From contig CANNNH010000111.1 in assembly GCA_947505915.1 (NCBI GenBank), positions 1-5,649 on the forward strand: a stretch of 5,649 nt of DNA, written 5' to 3'. The notes under the pieces were generated by a model. That model was not told the origin of the DNA. It ran no database searches and saw nothing but the letters and a program-made list of their open reading frames with translations. Both the position numbers and the translations under genes were made by a program. Positions 1 through 5,649 of this stretch are shown in pieces (position 1 is the stretch's first letter; every line of letters starts with the position of its first letter). Source of the DNA: Comamonadaceae bacterium. Its GTDB lineage: Bacteria > Pseudomonadota > Gammaproteobacteria > Burkholderiales > Burkholderiaceae.

Positions 1-496
1 CAGCAGCGGTGGCGTCTCTGTGGGCGAAGAAGACCATGTCAAGCCCGCCGTGCAATCCTTGGGTGAACTGCATGTGTGGCAAATCGCCATGAAACCAGGC
101 AAACCATTGGCGTTTGGGTGGATCAACGCAGAGCGCACATCGCCCACCCATGCCCCCTGTTTTTTCATGGGCTTGCCAGGCAACCCGGTATCGAGTTATG
201 TGACCTATTTGTGTGTGGTCAGGCCCTTTTTGGCGGCCTTGCAAGGTGCTGTGGTTCGCGGCCTTTCCCCGTACCGACTGCCCGTCCATTTCGACTGGCC
301 CAGGCCTGACAAGCGGCGTGAATTTTTGCGCGTGCGCCGCAACGCCCAGGGCGGTTTGGATTTGTTCCCCAACCAAAGCTCGGGGGTCTTGACATCGGCG
401 GTGTGGGGTGACGGGTTGGTCGACGTGGCCCCAGGCCAAGTGCTGAGCCACGGCGACGAGGTGGCTTATTGGCCTTTTTCACATTGGTTGTCATGA
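1..496 (+). CDS. moeA: Molybdopterin molybdenumtransferase MoeA, C-terminal part (5' end outside window)
   Basis: MoeA inserts molybdate into adenylylated molybdopterin, the last common step of molybdenum-cofactor synthesis, in the cytoplasm. The gene enters the window already in frame: codons read from position 2 give 164 residues to the TGA at 494-496, so the start lies upstream. The fragment opens with the SSGGVSVGEEDHVK stretch typical of the MoCF-binding domain (domain III), followed by the KPGKP motif (nt 92-106) and GLPGNP (nt 170-187), both hallmark active-site segments of MoeA. The rest (about nt 230-493) matches the C-terminal beta-barrel domain IV, including a PNQSSGVLTS segment corresponding to the HQGSHIFSS region of E. 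coli MoeA. The stop overlaps the moaD start by 4 nt (ATGA), implying translational coupling. A MoeA paralogue or a fused MogA-like domain upstream cannot be excluded because the N-terminus is missing. Family assignment is secure. Confidence 0.95.
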   Translation, partial: SSGGVSVGEEDHVKPAVQSLGELHVWQIAMKPGKPLAFGWINAERTSPTHAPCFFMGLPGNPVSSYVTYLCVVRPFLAALQGAVVRGLSPYRLPVHFDWPRPDKRREFLRVRRNAQGGLDLFPNQSSGVLTSAVWGDGLVDVAPGQVLSHGDEVAYWPFSHWLS

Positions 497-744
497 AAAT
501 TCATTTGCGTTACTTTGCCTCGGTTCGTGAGCTCATTGGCACCGGGCAGGAGTCATTCCAAACCCAAGCCAGCCATGTGGGCCAATTGCGCCTGGAACTG
601 ATGGCGCTCAGTCCCCAACACGCCGAGGCTTTGGCGCCCCAAAAGGCGGTGCGTGCCGCCCTCAACCAAGTGGCCTGCACCGAGGATGCGCCCTTGAGCG
701 ATGGCGATGAGGTCGCATTTTTCCCACCGGTGACGGGGGGCTGA
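493..744 (+). CDS. moaD: Molybdopterin synthase small subunit (sulfur carrier) MoaD
   Basis: MoaD is the ubiquitin-like sulfur carrier of molybdopterin synthase. Its C-terminal glycine is adenylated by MoeB, converted to a thiocarboxylate, and delivers sulfur to precursor Z (cPMP) in the MoaE active site. The 83-residue product has the family's usual size, begins MKIHLRYFASVRELIG as MoaD proteins do, carries the DGDEVAFFPPVTGG ending, and terminates in the required Gly-Gly. I chose the ATG at 493, which overlaps the moeA stop (ATGA), over an in-frame TTG at 469 that would add eight residues overlapping moeA; the ATG start matches the family N-terminus. The last two glycine codons lie in a run of six G that may also serve as ribosome-binding site for moaE, 2 nt downstream. 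Identity is secure from the C-terminal motif and context. Confidence 0.96.
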   Translation: MKIHLRYFASVRELIGTGQESFQTQASHVGQLRLELMALSPQHAEALAPQKAVRAALNQVACTEDAPLSDGDEVAFFPPVTGG

Positions 745-746
745 AG

Positions 747-1229
747 ATGGCGTCCTTGTCGGTGTCTATTCAATCTGAAGACTTTGACATTGGGCAAGAG
801 CACCAAGCCTTGCGCGCGCAAGATGAACGGGTGGGGGCGGTGTGCAGTTTTTTGGGCACGGTGCGCAGCCAAAGCGATGGTCAGGCTGTGTCTGCCATGG
901 CCTTGGAGCATTACCCGGGCATGACCGAAAAAGCCATCATGGCCATGTTGACCCAGGCCCAAGACAAATTTGATATTCACGCGGCGCGGGTGATCCACCG
1001 CATTGGCGACCTGATGCCGGGAGACCAAATTGTGTGGGTGGGCGTGACCTCGGCCCACCGAGGGCAAAGTTTCCAAGCCTGTGAATTTTTGATCGATTAC
1101 TTGAAAACCCAAGCCCCCTTTTGGAAAAAAGAGCAAACCCCCAGCGGAGCGCGGTGGGTCGATGCCCGGGTCAGCGATGACGATGCCTTATCTCGCTGGG
1201 GCATCCTAGTGCCTCGCCAAGCCGTTTGA
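747..1229 (+). CDS. moaE: Molybdopterin synthase catalytic subunit MoaE
   Basis: MoaE is the large subunit of molybdopterin synthase. With thiocarboxylated MoaD it converts cyclic pyranopterin monophosphate into molybdopterin by adding two sulfurs. The 160-residue product, close to the usual 150, shows the signature segments in order: SFLGTVR (residues 34-40), LEHYPGM (53-59), the basic HRIGD (84-88), SAHRG (102-106) and YLKTQAPFWKKE (118-129). Lys120 and Lys127 correspond to the catalytic lysines of E. coli MoaE (K119 and K126), and the SAHRG His-Arg pair is present, so the enzyme should be active. It starts at ATG 747, 2 nt after the moaD stop, with a G-rich stretch (735-740) as likely ribosome-binding site. 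It is the last gene of the moeA-moaD-moaE cluster; a hairpin follows 11 nt after the stop. Very secure call. Confidence 0.97.
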   Translation: MASLSVSIQSEDFDIGQEHQALRAQDERVGAVCSFLGTVRSQSDGQAVSAMALEHYPGMTEKAIMAMLTQAQDKFDIHAARVIHRIGDLMPGDQIVWVGVTSAHRGQSFQACEFLIDYLKTQAPFWKKEQTPSGARWVDARVSDDDALSRWGILVPRQAV

Positions 1230-1240
1230 TTGATGTGGAT

Positions 1241-1257
1241 CAAGCCCTAGGGGCTTG
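1241..1257 (+). terminator. Hairpin after moaE, possible weak terminator
   Basis: A perfect 7-bp inverted repeat (CAAGCCC / GGGCTTG) with a 3-nt TAG loop lies 11 nt after the moaE stop. The downstream sequence is CTTCACTTT rather than a continuous T-run, so a classic intrinsic terminator is not shown. Its position, after the last moa gene and 16 nt before the predicted clpB -35 box, fits separation of the molybdenum-cofactor operon from clpB. It may be a leaky terminator or a 3'-end stabilising hairpin. Confidence 0.5.
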
Positions 1258-1273
1258 CTTCACTTTGGCACCG

Positions 1274-1301
1274 CTTGAAAACAGCCGCGGCAACCCAAAA
1301 T
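1274..1301 (+). promoter_or_regulatory. Predicted sigma-32 (RpoH) heat-shock promoter of clpB
   Basis: CTTGAAA (1274-1280) is followed after 13 nt by CCCAAAAT (1294-1301). This closely matches the established RpoH consensus, CTTGAAA, a spacer of about 13-14 nt, and CCCCATNT. Transcription would start near 1308, giving a leader of about 25 nt before the clpB ATG at 1333. clpB is a well-known member of the RpoH regulon in proteobacteria, so motif and gene agree. No CIRCE (HrcA) repeat is visible nearby. Motif and spacing are seen directly; use by RpoH is inferred. Confidence 0.75.
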
Positions 1302-1332
1302 GCAGTTCATCACAACAATGACGGGATAAGCC

Positions 1333-3960
1333 ATGCGAGTCGAAAAGCTCACCACCAAGTTTCAAGAAGCTTTGTCCGATGCCCAAACCTTGGTGTTGGG
1401 CGCCGACCAAGCCTATATTGAACCGGCCCACTTGTTGGTTGCGATGTTGCGCCAAACCGATGGTCCCCAGTCCTTGCTGATGCGCTCGGGTGTGGCGGTG
1501 CCGGCCTTGTTGCAAGACGCCCAACAAATGATGGCAAGGTACCCCCAGGTTCAGGGCCAAGATCAAGTGCAGGTGGGGCGCGAGTTGGTGGGTTTGATCC
1601 AAGCGGCTGAAAAAGAAGGCCTCAAGCGCAAGGACCAGTACATTGCCGGCGAACTGTTTTTTCTGGCCTTGGCCGATCACAAAGGTGAAGCGGGTCAATT
1701 GGTTCGCAAGCATGGTCTCGCCCGTGCCAGTTTGGAGGTGGCGATCGATGCTGTGCGCGGTGGCGCGCCGGTGCAAAGCGCCGATGCAGAAGGTCTGCGC
1801 GAGTCACTGAAGAAATACTGTGTGGATTTGACCGAGCGCGCCCGCGCCGGTAAGTTGGACCCCGTGATTGGCCGAGACGATGAAATACGCCGTGCCATCC
1901 AAGTCTTGCAACGGCGCAGCAAGAACAACCCGGTGTTGATTGGTGAGCCAGGGGTTGGCAAGACGGCGATTGTGGAGGGCTTGGCGCAGCGCATCATCGC
2001 CGGTGAGGTGCCCGACTCGCTCAAAGGAAAACGGGTTTTGTCATTGGACATGGCTTCTCTATTGGCGGGTGCCAAATTCAGGGGCGAATTTGAAGAGCGC
2101 CTGAAGTCGGTGCTCAAGGAGTTGGCCCAAGATGAGGGCCAAAACATTGTGTTCATTGATGAATTGCACACCATGGTGGGCGCAGGCAAAGCCGAAGGCG
2201 CGATGGACGCCGGCAACATGCTCAAGCCGGCCTTGGCCCGTGGTGAGTTGCATTGCGTGGGCGCCACCACCTTGGATGAATACCGCAAGTTCATCGAAAA
2301 AGACGCTGCCTTGGAGCGGCGTTTTCAAAAAATCATTGTGGGCGAACCCAGCGTCGAGGCCACCATCGCCATTTTGCGCGGATTGCAAGAACGCTACGAA
2401 GTTCACCACGGCGTGGAAATCACCGACCCAGCGATCGTGGCGGCTGCTGAGTTGTCTCACCGCTACATCACCGACCGTTTCTTGCCCGATAAGGCGATTG
2501 ACCTGATTGACGAGGCAGCGGCCAAGATCAAGATCGAAATTGATTCCAAGCCCGAGGTGATGGACAAATTGGATCGGCGCTTGATTCAGCTCAAAATTGA
2601 GCGCGAGGCGGTCAGAAAAGAAAAAGACGATGCCTCGCAAAAGCGTCTGGCTTTGCTGGAGGAAGAGGTGGTCAAGCTGGGCAAAGAATACGCCGACTTG
2701 GAAGAAATATGGAAATCAGAAAAATCCAATGCCCAAGGCAGCGCACTCGTCAAGGAAGAAATCGACCGGATGCGTTTTCGCATCGATGAATTGACCCGCA
2801 AGGGCGAGTTCAACCAAGTCGCCGAGCTTCAATACGGCAAATTGCCAGAACTCGAAAAGCGGCATAAAGAGGCGCAAGCCAAAGAGGCCAAAAAGTCCAA
2901 TGACAGCGGTCAACCGCGCTTGCTGCGCACCCAAGTCGGTGCCGAGGAAATCGCCGAAGTGGTGGCCCGTGCCACTGGCATACCGGTGTCCAAGCTGATG
3001 CAAGGCGAGCGTGACAAGCTGTTGCTGATGGAGGAGCGCTTGCACCAACGGGTGATCGGGCAAGAGGAGGGCATCTCCGCCGTGGCCAATGCCATTCGAC
3101 GCTCGCGTGCGGGCTTGGGTGACCCCAATCGACCCACCGGATCGTTCCTGTTTTTGGGCCCCACAGGGGTGGGCAAAACAGAACTGTGCAAAGCTTTGGC
3201 AGCTTTTTTGTTTGACAGCGAAGACCACCTGATCCGCATCGACATGAGTGAGTTCATGGAAAAGCACTCGGTCAGTCGAATGATTGGTGCGCCCCCGGGC
3301 TATGTCGGCTACGACGAGGGCGGCTACCTCACCGAGGCCGTTCGGCGCAAGCCCTACAGCGTGATCTTGTTGGACGAGGTGGAAAAAGCCCATCCCGACG
3401 TGTTCAATATTTTGTTGCAAGTGCTCGACGATGGTCGTTTGACCGATGGGCAAGGTCGCACGGTGGATTTCAAAAATACCGTGATTGTGATGACCTCCAA
3501 CATTGGCTCACCCATGATCCAAAGCATGGTCGGGCGTGACAATGCCGAGATCAAAGACGCGGTGTGGGAGGAGTTGAAAAACCATTTCAGGCCCGAGTTT
3601 CTCAACCGCATTGATGAAACCGTGGTTTTCCATTCCCTGGACGCCAGCCACATTGCGCGCATCGCAAAAATCCAACTCGATTTTCTGGGCCAACGCTTGG
3701 CCCACATGGACTTGCATTTGGACGTGTCGCCTGCGGCATTGGCCGAGCTGGCCAAAGTGGGCTTCGATCCGGTGTATGGCGCTCGCCCCCTCAAGCGGGC
3801 CATACAGCAGCGGATTGAAAACCCCTTGTCCAAATTGTTGCTGGAGGGCAAGTTTTTGCCCCAGCAGGTGGTGGCCATTTCGGTCGACCCAGTGCGCTTT
3901 CCTGGGGAATTCAAATTCACCCCACAGGATGCACCCACACAAGCCAAATCCGGCGCCTGA
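1333..3960 (+). CDS. clpB: Chaperone ClpB, Hsp100 protein disaggregase
   Basis: ClpB is a cytoplasmic hexameric AAA+ machine that, with DnaK/DnaJ/GrpE, threads aggregated proteins through its pore after heat stress. The 875-residue product is complete, slightly longer than E. coli ClpB (857). Order: Clp N-domain (about 1-145); linker; first AAA+ domain with Walker A GEPGVGKT (204-211), Walker B IVFIDE (272-277) and arginine-finger pair R329-R330; coiled-coil M-domain (about 397-525) with the [12 protein letters not shown] segment around Tyr501 that contributes to DnaK-regulated activity; second AAA+ domain with Walker A GPTGVGKT (609-616), pore loop GYVGY (656-660), Walker B VILLDE (677-682), and sensor-2 GAR (816-818). 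No IGF/IGL loop for ClpP binding is seen, fitting a disaggregase. The ATG at 1333 gives the canonical [14 protein letters not shown] start; GGGA at 1323-1326 is a modest ribosome-binding site. Pore loop 1 has Phe249 where E. coli has Tyr. A non-conserved tail of about 15 residues ends the protein. Confidence 0.99.
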   Translation: MRVEKLTTKFQEALSDAQTLVLGADQAYIEPAHLLVAMLRQTDGPQSLLMRSGVAVPALLQDAQQMMARYPQVQGQDQVQVGRELVGLIQAAEKEGLKRKDQYIAGELFFLALADHKGEAGQLVRKHGLARASLEVAIDAVRGGAPVQSADAEGLRESLKKYCVDLTERARAGKLDPVIGRDDEIRRAIQVLQRRSKNNPVLIGEPGVGKTAIVEGLAQRIIAGEVPDSLKGKRVLSLDMASLLAGAKFRGEFEERLKSVLKELAQDEGQNIVFIDELHTMVGAGKAEGAMDAGNMLKPALARGELHCVGATTLDEYRKFIEKDAALERRFQKIIVGEPSVEATIAILRGLQERYEVHHGVEITDPAIVAAAELSHRYITDRFLPDKAIDLIDEAAAKIKIEIDSKPEVMDKLDRRLIQLKIEREAVRKEKDDASQKRLALLEEEVVKLGKEYADLEEIWKSEKSNAQGSALVKEEIDRMRFRIDELTRKGEFNQVAELQYGKLPELEKRHKEAQAKEAKKSNDSGQPRLLRTQVGAEEIAEVVARATGIPVSKLMQGERDKLLLMEERLHQRVIGQEEGISAVANAIRRSRAGLGDPNRPTGSFLFLGPTGVGKTELCKALAAFLFDSEDHLIRIDMSEFMEKHSVSRMIGAPPGYVGYDEGGYLTEAVRRKPYSVILLDEVEKAHPDVFNILLQVLDDGRLTDGQGRTVDFKNTVIVMTSNIGSPMIQSMVGRDNAEIKDAVWEELKNHFRPEFLNRIDETVVFHSLDASHIARIAKIQLDFLGQRLAHMDLHLDVSPAALAELAKVGFDPVYGARPLKRAIQQRIENPLSKLLLEGKFLPQQVVAISVDPVRFPGEFKFTPQDAPTQAKSGA
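1734..1773 (+). promoter_or_regulatory. Possible internal translation start in clpB (short ClpB isoform)
   Basis: In E. coli clpB an internal GTG (Val149), just after the N-domain, gives an N-terminally truncated isoform. Aligning the flanking GG-x-x-V and LTERA segments by eye places Val147 here (GTG at 1771-1773) at the same site. A strong Shine-Dalgarno-like GGAGGTG lies at 1734-1740; it is too far (30 nt) from that GTG but is 12 nt from another in-frame GTG (1753, Val141). It is also 7 nt from an out-of-frame ATG (1748) that opens only a 20-codon frame. An internal start is therefore plausible but its exact codon is uncertain. Confidence 0.35.
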
Positions 3961-3979
3961 CCATTCCGTGACCTGGGGG

Positions 3980-3996
3980 GCCAAGGCTGGCTTGGC
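3980..3996 (+). other. Small hairpin just after clpB
   Basis: GCCAAG (3980-3985) and CTTGGC (3991-3996) form a 6-bp perfect stem with a 5-nt loop, about 20 nt after the clpB stop. No T-run follows, so it is not a terminator by itself. It may be a 3'-end structure of the clpB message or chance. The rest of 3961-4021 shows only a weak -10-like TAAACT (4004-4009) without a recognisable -35 at suitable spacing. Confidence 0.3.
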
Positions 3997-4021
3997 TTGC
4001 GGATAAACTGAGGACGATGGG

Positions 4022-4047
4022 GCCCTGGTGCAAACCAGGGCTTTTTT
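4022..4047 (+). terminator. Strong intrinsic terminator downstream of clpB
   Basis: GCCCTGGT (4022-4029) pairs perfectly with ACCAGGGC (4034-4041) to give an 8-bp GC-rich stem closed by a GCAA (GNRA-type) tetraloop, followed at once by six T (4042-4047). This is a textbook rho-independent terminator on the + strand, about 60 nt after the clpB stop. It ends 22 nt before the start codon of the next gene, leaving almost no room for a promoter between the two. Confidence 0.9.
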
Positions 4048-4069
4048 GATTCACTCAACCGGGAAACCT

Positions 4070-5050
4070 ATGCGCGCACGTTTATGTGGGGCTTTGTATG
4101 TGATGGGCTTGTTGGCAGGCCTGCACAGCGTGACGGCTTGGTCGCAGTCTGGTTTTCCGAGCAAACCCATCAAAATCATCGTTCCCGCCACGCCGGGGGG
4201 TACCTCCGATATTTTTGCCCGGGCCATTGCGAACAAATTGCAAGACAGCTTGGGCAAGCCCGTGGTCGTGGAGTACAAACCCGGTGCCGCCACCAATATT
4301 GGCACCGATTTGGTGGCCAAATCTGCGCCCGATGGACACACCTTGTTGATCAACGGGATCACCCTGGCGACCAATCCTTTGTTGTTCGCCAACTTGCCCT
4401 TCAATCCCGCCAGAGACTTTGCCCCCATCATTGAGGTGGCAGAAATGCTCAACGTGGTCACGGTGCACCCCAGCGTGCCGGTGAACAATATGCGCGAGTT
4501 GGTGCAACTCATCAAATCACAACCGGGTGTTTTCAACCATGGAACACCCGGGGTGGGCAGCTCGGGCTTTTTGTCGGCAGAGTTGTTGGCGGTGAAAACA
4601 GGTGCCAAGATCACCCACATCTCTTACCAAGGCAACGCTCAGGCGGTGGTCGACCATTTGGGGGGGATTTTGCAAGTGGGTTTTGTCAACCTTCCCGTGG
4701 CACTGCAACACGTGAAAACGGGCAAGCTCAGGGCCCTGGCCGTGACTTCGGCCAAACGCTCACCCCTGCTGCCCGATGTGCCCACGGTGGCCGAGGCGAT
4801 GGGGCTGCCCGACTTCGAGTTGGTGGGTTGGTTTGGTTTGCTGGCCCCTTCGCGCACGCCCCCAGAGGTGGTGGCGCGCTTGCATGCCGAGACCCTCAAG
4901 GCCTTGAAAGACCCATCGGTGATCGAGGTGATCCAGACCGCCGGCGGCAGCGTGGGTGGGGGCAGCTCAGCACAATTTGAAGCGCGCATCCGCCGCGATG
5001 CCGAACGTTTGACCGAAGTGATTCAATTGTCTGGCGCTTCCGCCAAGTGA
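4070..5050 (+). CDS. Bug/TctC-family periplasmic solute-binding protein
   Basis: This is an extracytoplasmic binding protein of the Bug family (TctC-like, tripartite tricarboxylate receptors), greatly expanded in Burkholderiales; members bind small carboxylates and other metabolites. The 326-residue product has the family's usual length. A signal peptide is clear: a basic MRAR start, a hydrophobic core to about residue 22, and likely cleavage near residues 23-25 (VTA or AWS). Family motifs follow: PSKPIKIIVPATPGG (30-44), LGKPVVVEYKPGAATNIG (61-78), APDGHTLL (86-93), and late LPDVPTVAEAG-like LPDVPTVAEAMGLP (234-247) with a VGWFGLLAP stretch (252-260). ATG 4070 was chosen because an in-frame TTG at 4028 lies inside the terminator stem and would spoil the signal peptide; GGGA (4061-4064) is a plausible ribosome-binding site. 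No tctA or tctB membrane gene is adjacent, as for most Bug paralogues. An MFS gene follows after 6 nt. The ligand cannot be read from the sequence. Confidence 0.93.
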   Translation: MRARLCGALYVMGLLAGLHSVTAWSQSGFPSKPIKIIVPATPGGTSDIFARAIANKLQDSLGKPVVVEYKPGAATNIGTDLVAKSAPDGHTLLINGITLATNPLLFANLPFNPARDFAPIIEVAEMLNVVTVHPSVPVNNMRELVQLIKSQPGVFNHGTPGVGSSGFLSAELLAVKTGAKITHISYQGNAQAVVDHLGGILQVGFVNLPVALQHVKTGKLRALAVTSAKRSPLLPDVPTVAEAMGLPDFELVGWFGLLAPSRTPPEVVARLHAETLKALKDPSVIEVIQTAGGSVGGGSSAQFEARIRRDAERLTEVIQLSGASAK

Positions 5051-5056
5051 TGGGCC

Positions 5057-5649
5057 ATGTCAACCACCCTTGAAAGCGCTCACACCGTGCCTTGGCGGCA
5101 AGACGCCCAGGTGATGGGTTTGGTGGGTTTGGTGCATGCCAGCTCGCATTTTTCACATCTGCTGCTCCCCTTGATGTTCCCGGCTTTCATGCAAGATTTT
5201 GGCTTGGGCTATGCCGAGTTGGGGTTGTTGATGTCGGTGTTCTTTGTGGTCTCAGGTGTCGGCCAGGCCCTGTCGGGGTTCTTTGTCGATCACTTTGGGG
5301 CGCGCCCTGTTTTATATGCTTCCTTGGCGATGCTGGCCTTGGCCTGCGCCAGTGTGACCCAAGCCCAGGGTTATGGGGGCTTGATGTGCTCGGCCATTTT
5401 GTTTGGTTTGGGCAACTGCACATTTCACCCGGTCGACTTCACCATTTTGAACAACCGCGTTTCTGAACAGCGGTTGGGACATGCGTTCAGCACCCATGGG
5501 CTGACAGGTAATTTGGGTTGGGCGGCAGCGCCAACCTTCATGGTGGGCATCTCGACCCTCAGCGATTGGCGAACGGCCTATGCCTGTGCGGCGTTGGTTT
5601 TTGTGTCGCTTTTGCTGCTGTGTCTGTTTTTGCGTGCGCATTTGCACAC
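5057..5649 (+). CDS. Major facilitator superfamily transporter, N-terminal half (3' end outside window)
   Basis: This open frame runs from ATG 5057 to the window end without a stop: 197 residues plus two bases. After a short polar N-terminus (1-17) there are about six hydrophobic segments, roughly 18-45, 52-76, 84-102, 106-130, 142-168 and 172-193, the first half of a 12-segment MFS inner-membrane carrier. SGFFVDHFGARPVL (73-86) between segments 2 and 3 matches MFS motif A, with Asp78, Gly81 and Arg83 in place. The FHPVDFT (123-129) and THGLTGNLGWAAAP (146-159) segments recall the pattern in fosmidomycin-resistance (Fsr)-like MFS proteins, but this does not define a substrate. The start lies 6 nt after the binding-protein stop with no strong Shine-Dalgarno, suggesting co-transcription and perhaps translational coupling. 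An ATG at 5050 overlapping that stop is in another frame. Family assignment is firm; transport direction and substrate are unknown. Confidence 0.9.
   Translation, partial: MSTTLESAHTVPWRQDAQVMGLVGLVHASSHFSHLLLPLMFPAFMQDFGLGYAELGLLMSVFFVVSGVGQALSGFFVDHFGARPVLYASLAMLALACASVTQAQGYGGLMCSAILFGLGNCTFHPVDFTILNNRVSEQRLGHAFSTHGLTGNLGWAAAPTFMVGISTLSDWRTAYACAALVFVSLLLLCLFLRAHLH

Noticed and set aside
510..1136. Long open frame on the minus strand opposite moaD and moaE (208 codons)
   Set aside because: It lies wholly antisense to two recognised genes, has no family-like sequence, and is explained by the base composition of their codons.
1318..1329. Mini-frame ATG ACG GGA TAA just before clpB
   Set aside because: Three codons with no ribosome-binding site of its own; most likely chance in the leader.
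2716..3453. Long minus-strand open frame opposite clpB (245 codons), with similar ones at 1695-2294, 2059-2640 and 3354-4058
   Set aside because: All are shadows of the highly conserved clpB frame; the predicted products are low-complexity and match nothing I recognise.
4028..4069. Upstream TTG start extending the Bug protein by 14 residues
   Set aside because: The TTG lies inside the stem of a strong terminator, and the extra polar residues would precede and spoil an otherwise good signal peptide starting at ATG 4070.
5092..5466. 124-codon + strand open frame in the last part of the window
   Set aside because: It is an alternative frame of the MFS gene starting at 5057, whose frame has clear membrane segments and MFS motif A and stays open to the window end.
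1..5649. Search for a mobile element, CRISPR array, tRNA/rRNA, phage gene or other novel system
   Set aside because: No terminal inverted repeats, spaced direct repeats, cloverleaf sequences, transposase or integrase motifs were seen; almost all of the window is filled by recognisable chromosomal genes.

Overview
This window looks like ordinary chromosome from a betaproteobacterium of the Burkholderiales, most likely Comamonadaceae. The inference rests on the moeA-moaD-moaE-clpB order, an orphan Bug-type (TctC-like) solute-binding protein, moderately high GC, and heavy use of TTG for leucine, a habit I associate with Limnohabitans/Rhodoferax-like genomes. Genus is a guess. All genes read on the + strand.

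Layout: (1) 1-1229 holds the end of a molybdenum-cofactor operon. The 3' part of moeA overlaps moaD by 4 nt (ATGA), and moaE starts 2 nt after moaD. MoaD and MoaE are the small and large subunits of molybdopterin synthase, and MoeA inserts molybdate into the finished pterin. (2) 1230-1332 is a short intergenic region with a hairpin after moaE and a good match to a sigma-32 (RpoH) heat-shock promoter. (3) 1333-3960 is a complete clpB, encoding the Hsp100 disaggregase. (4) 3961-4069 holds a small hairpin and a near-perfect intrinsic terminator ending only about 22 nt before the next start codon. (5) 4070-5050 is a complete gene for a secreted Bug/TctC-family binding protein. (6) 5057-5649 is the 5' part of a major facilitator superfamily transporter, cut by the window end after about six membrane segments.

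How they work together: the first three genes serve one pathway. clpB has its own predicted stress promoter and is functionally separate. The Bug protein and the MFS transporter are spaced like one transcription unit and may handle a related, unknown substrate; this is inference from position only.

I found no mobile element, CRISPR array, RNA gene or clear novel system. The points most worth checking are the clpB heat-shock promoter, a possible internal start for a short ClpB isoform, the terminator crowding the Bug gene start, and the Bug-MFS pairing.
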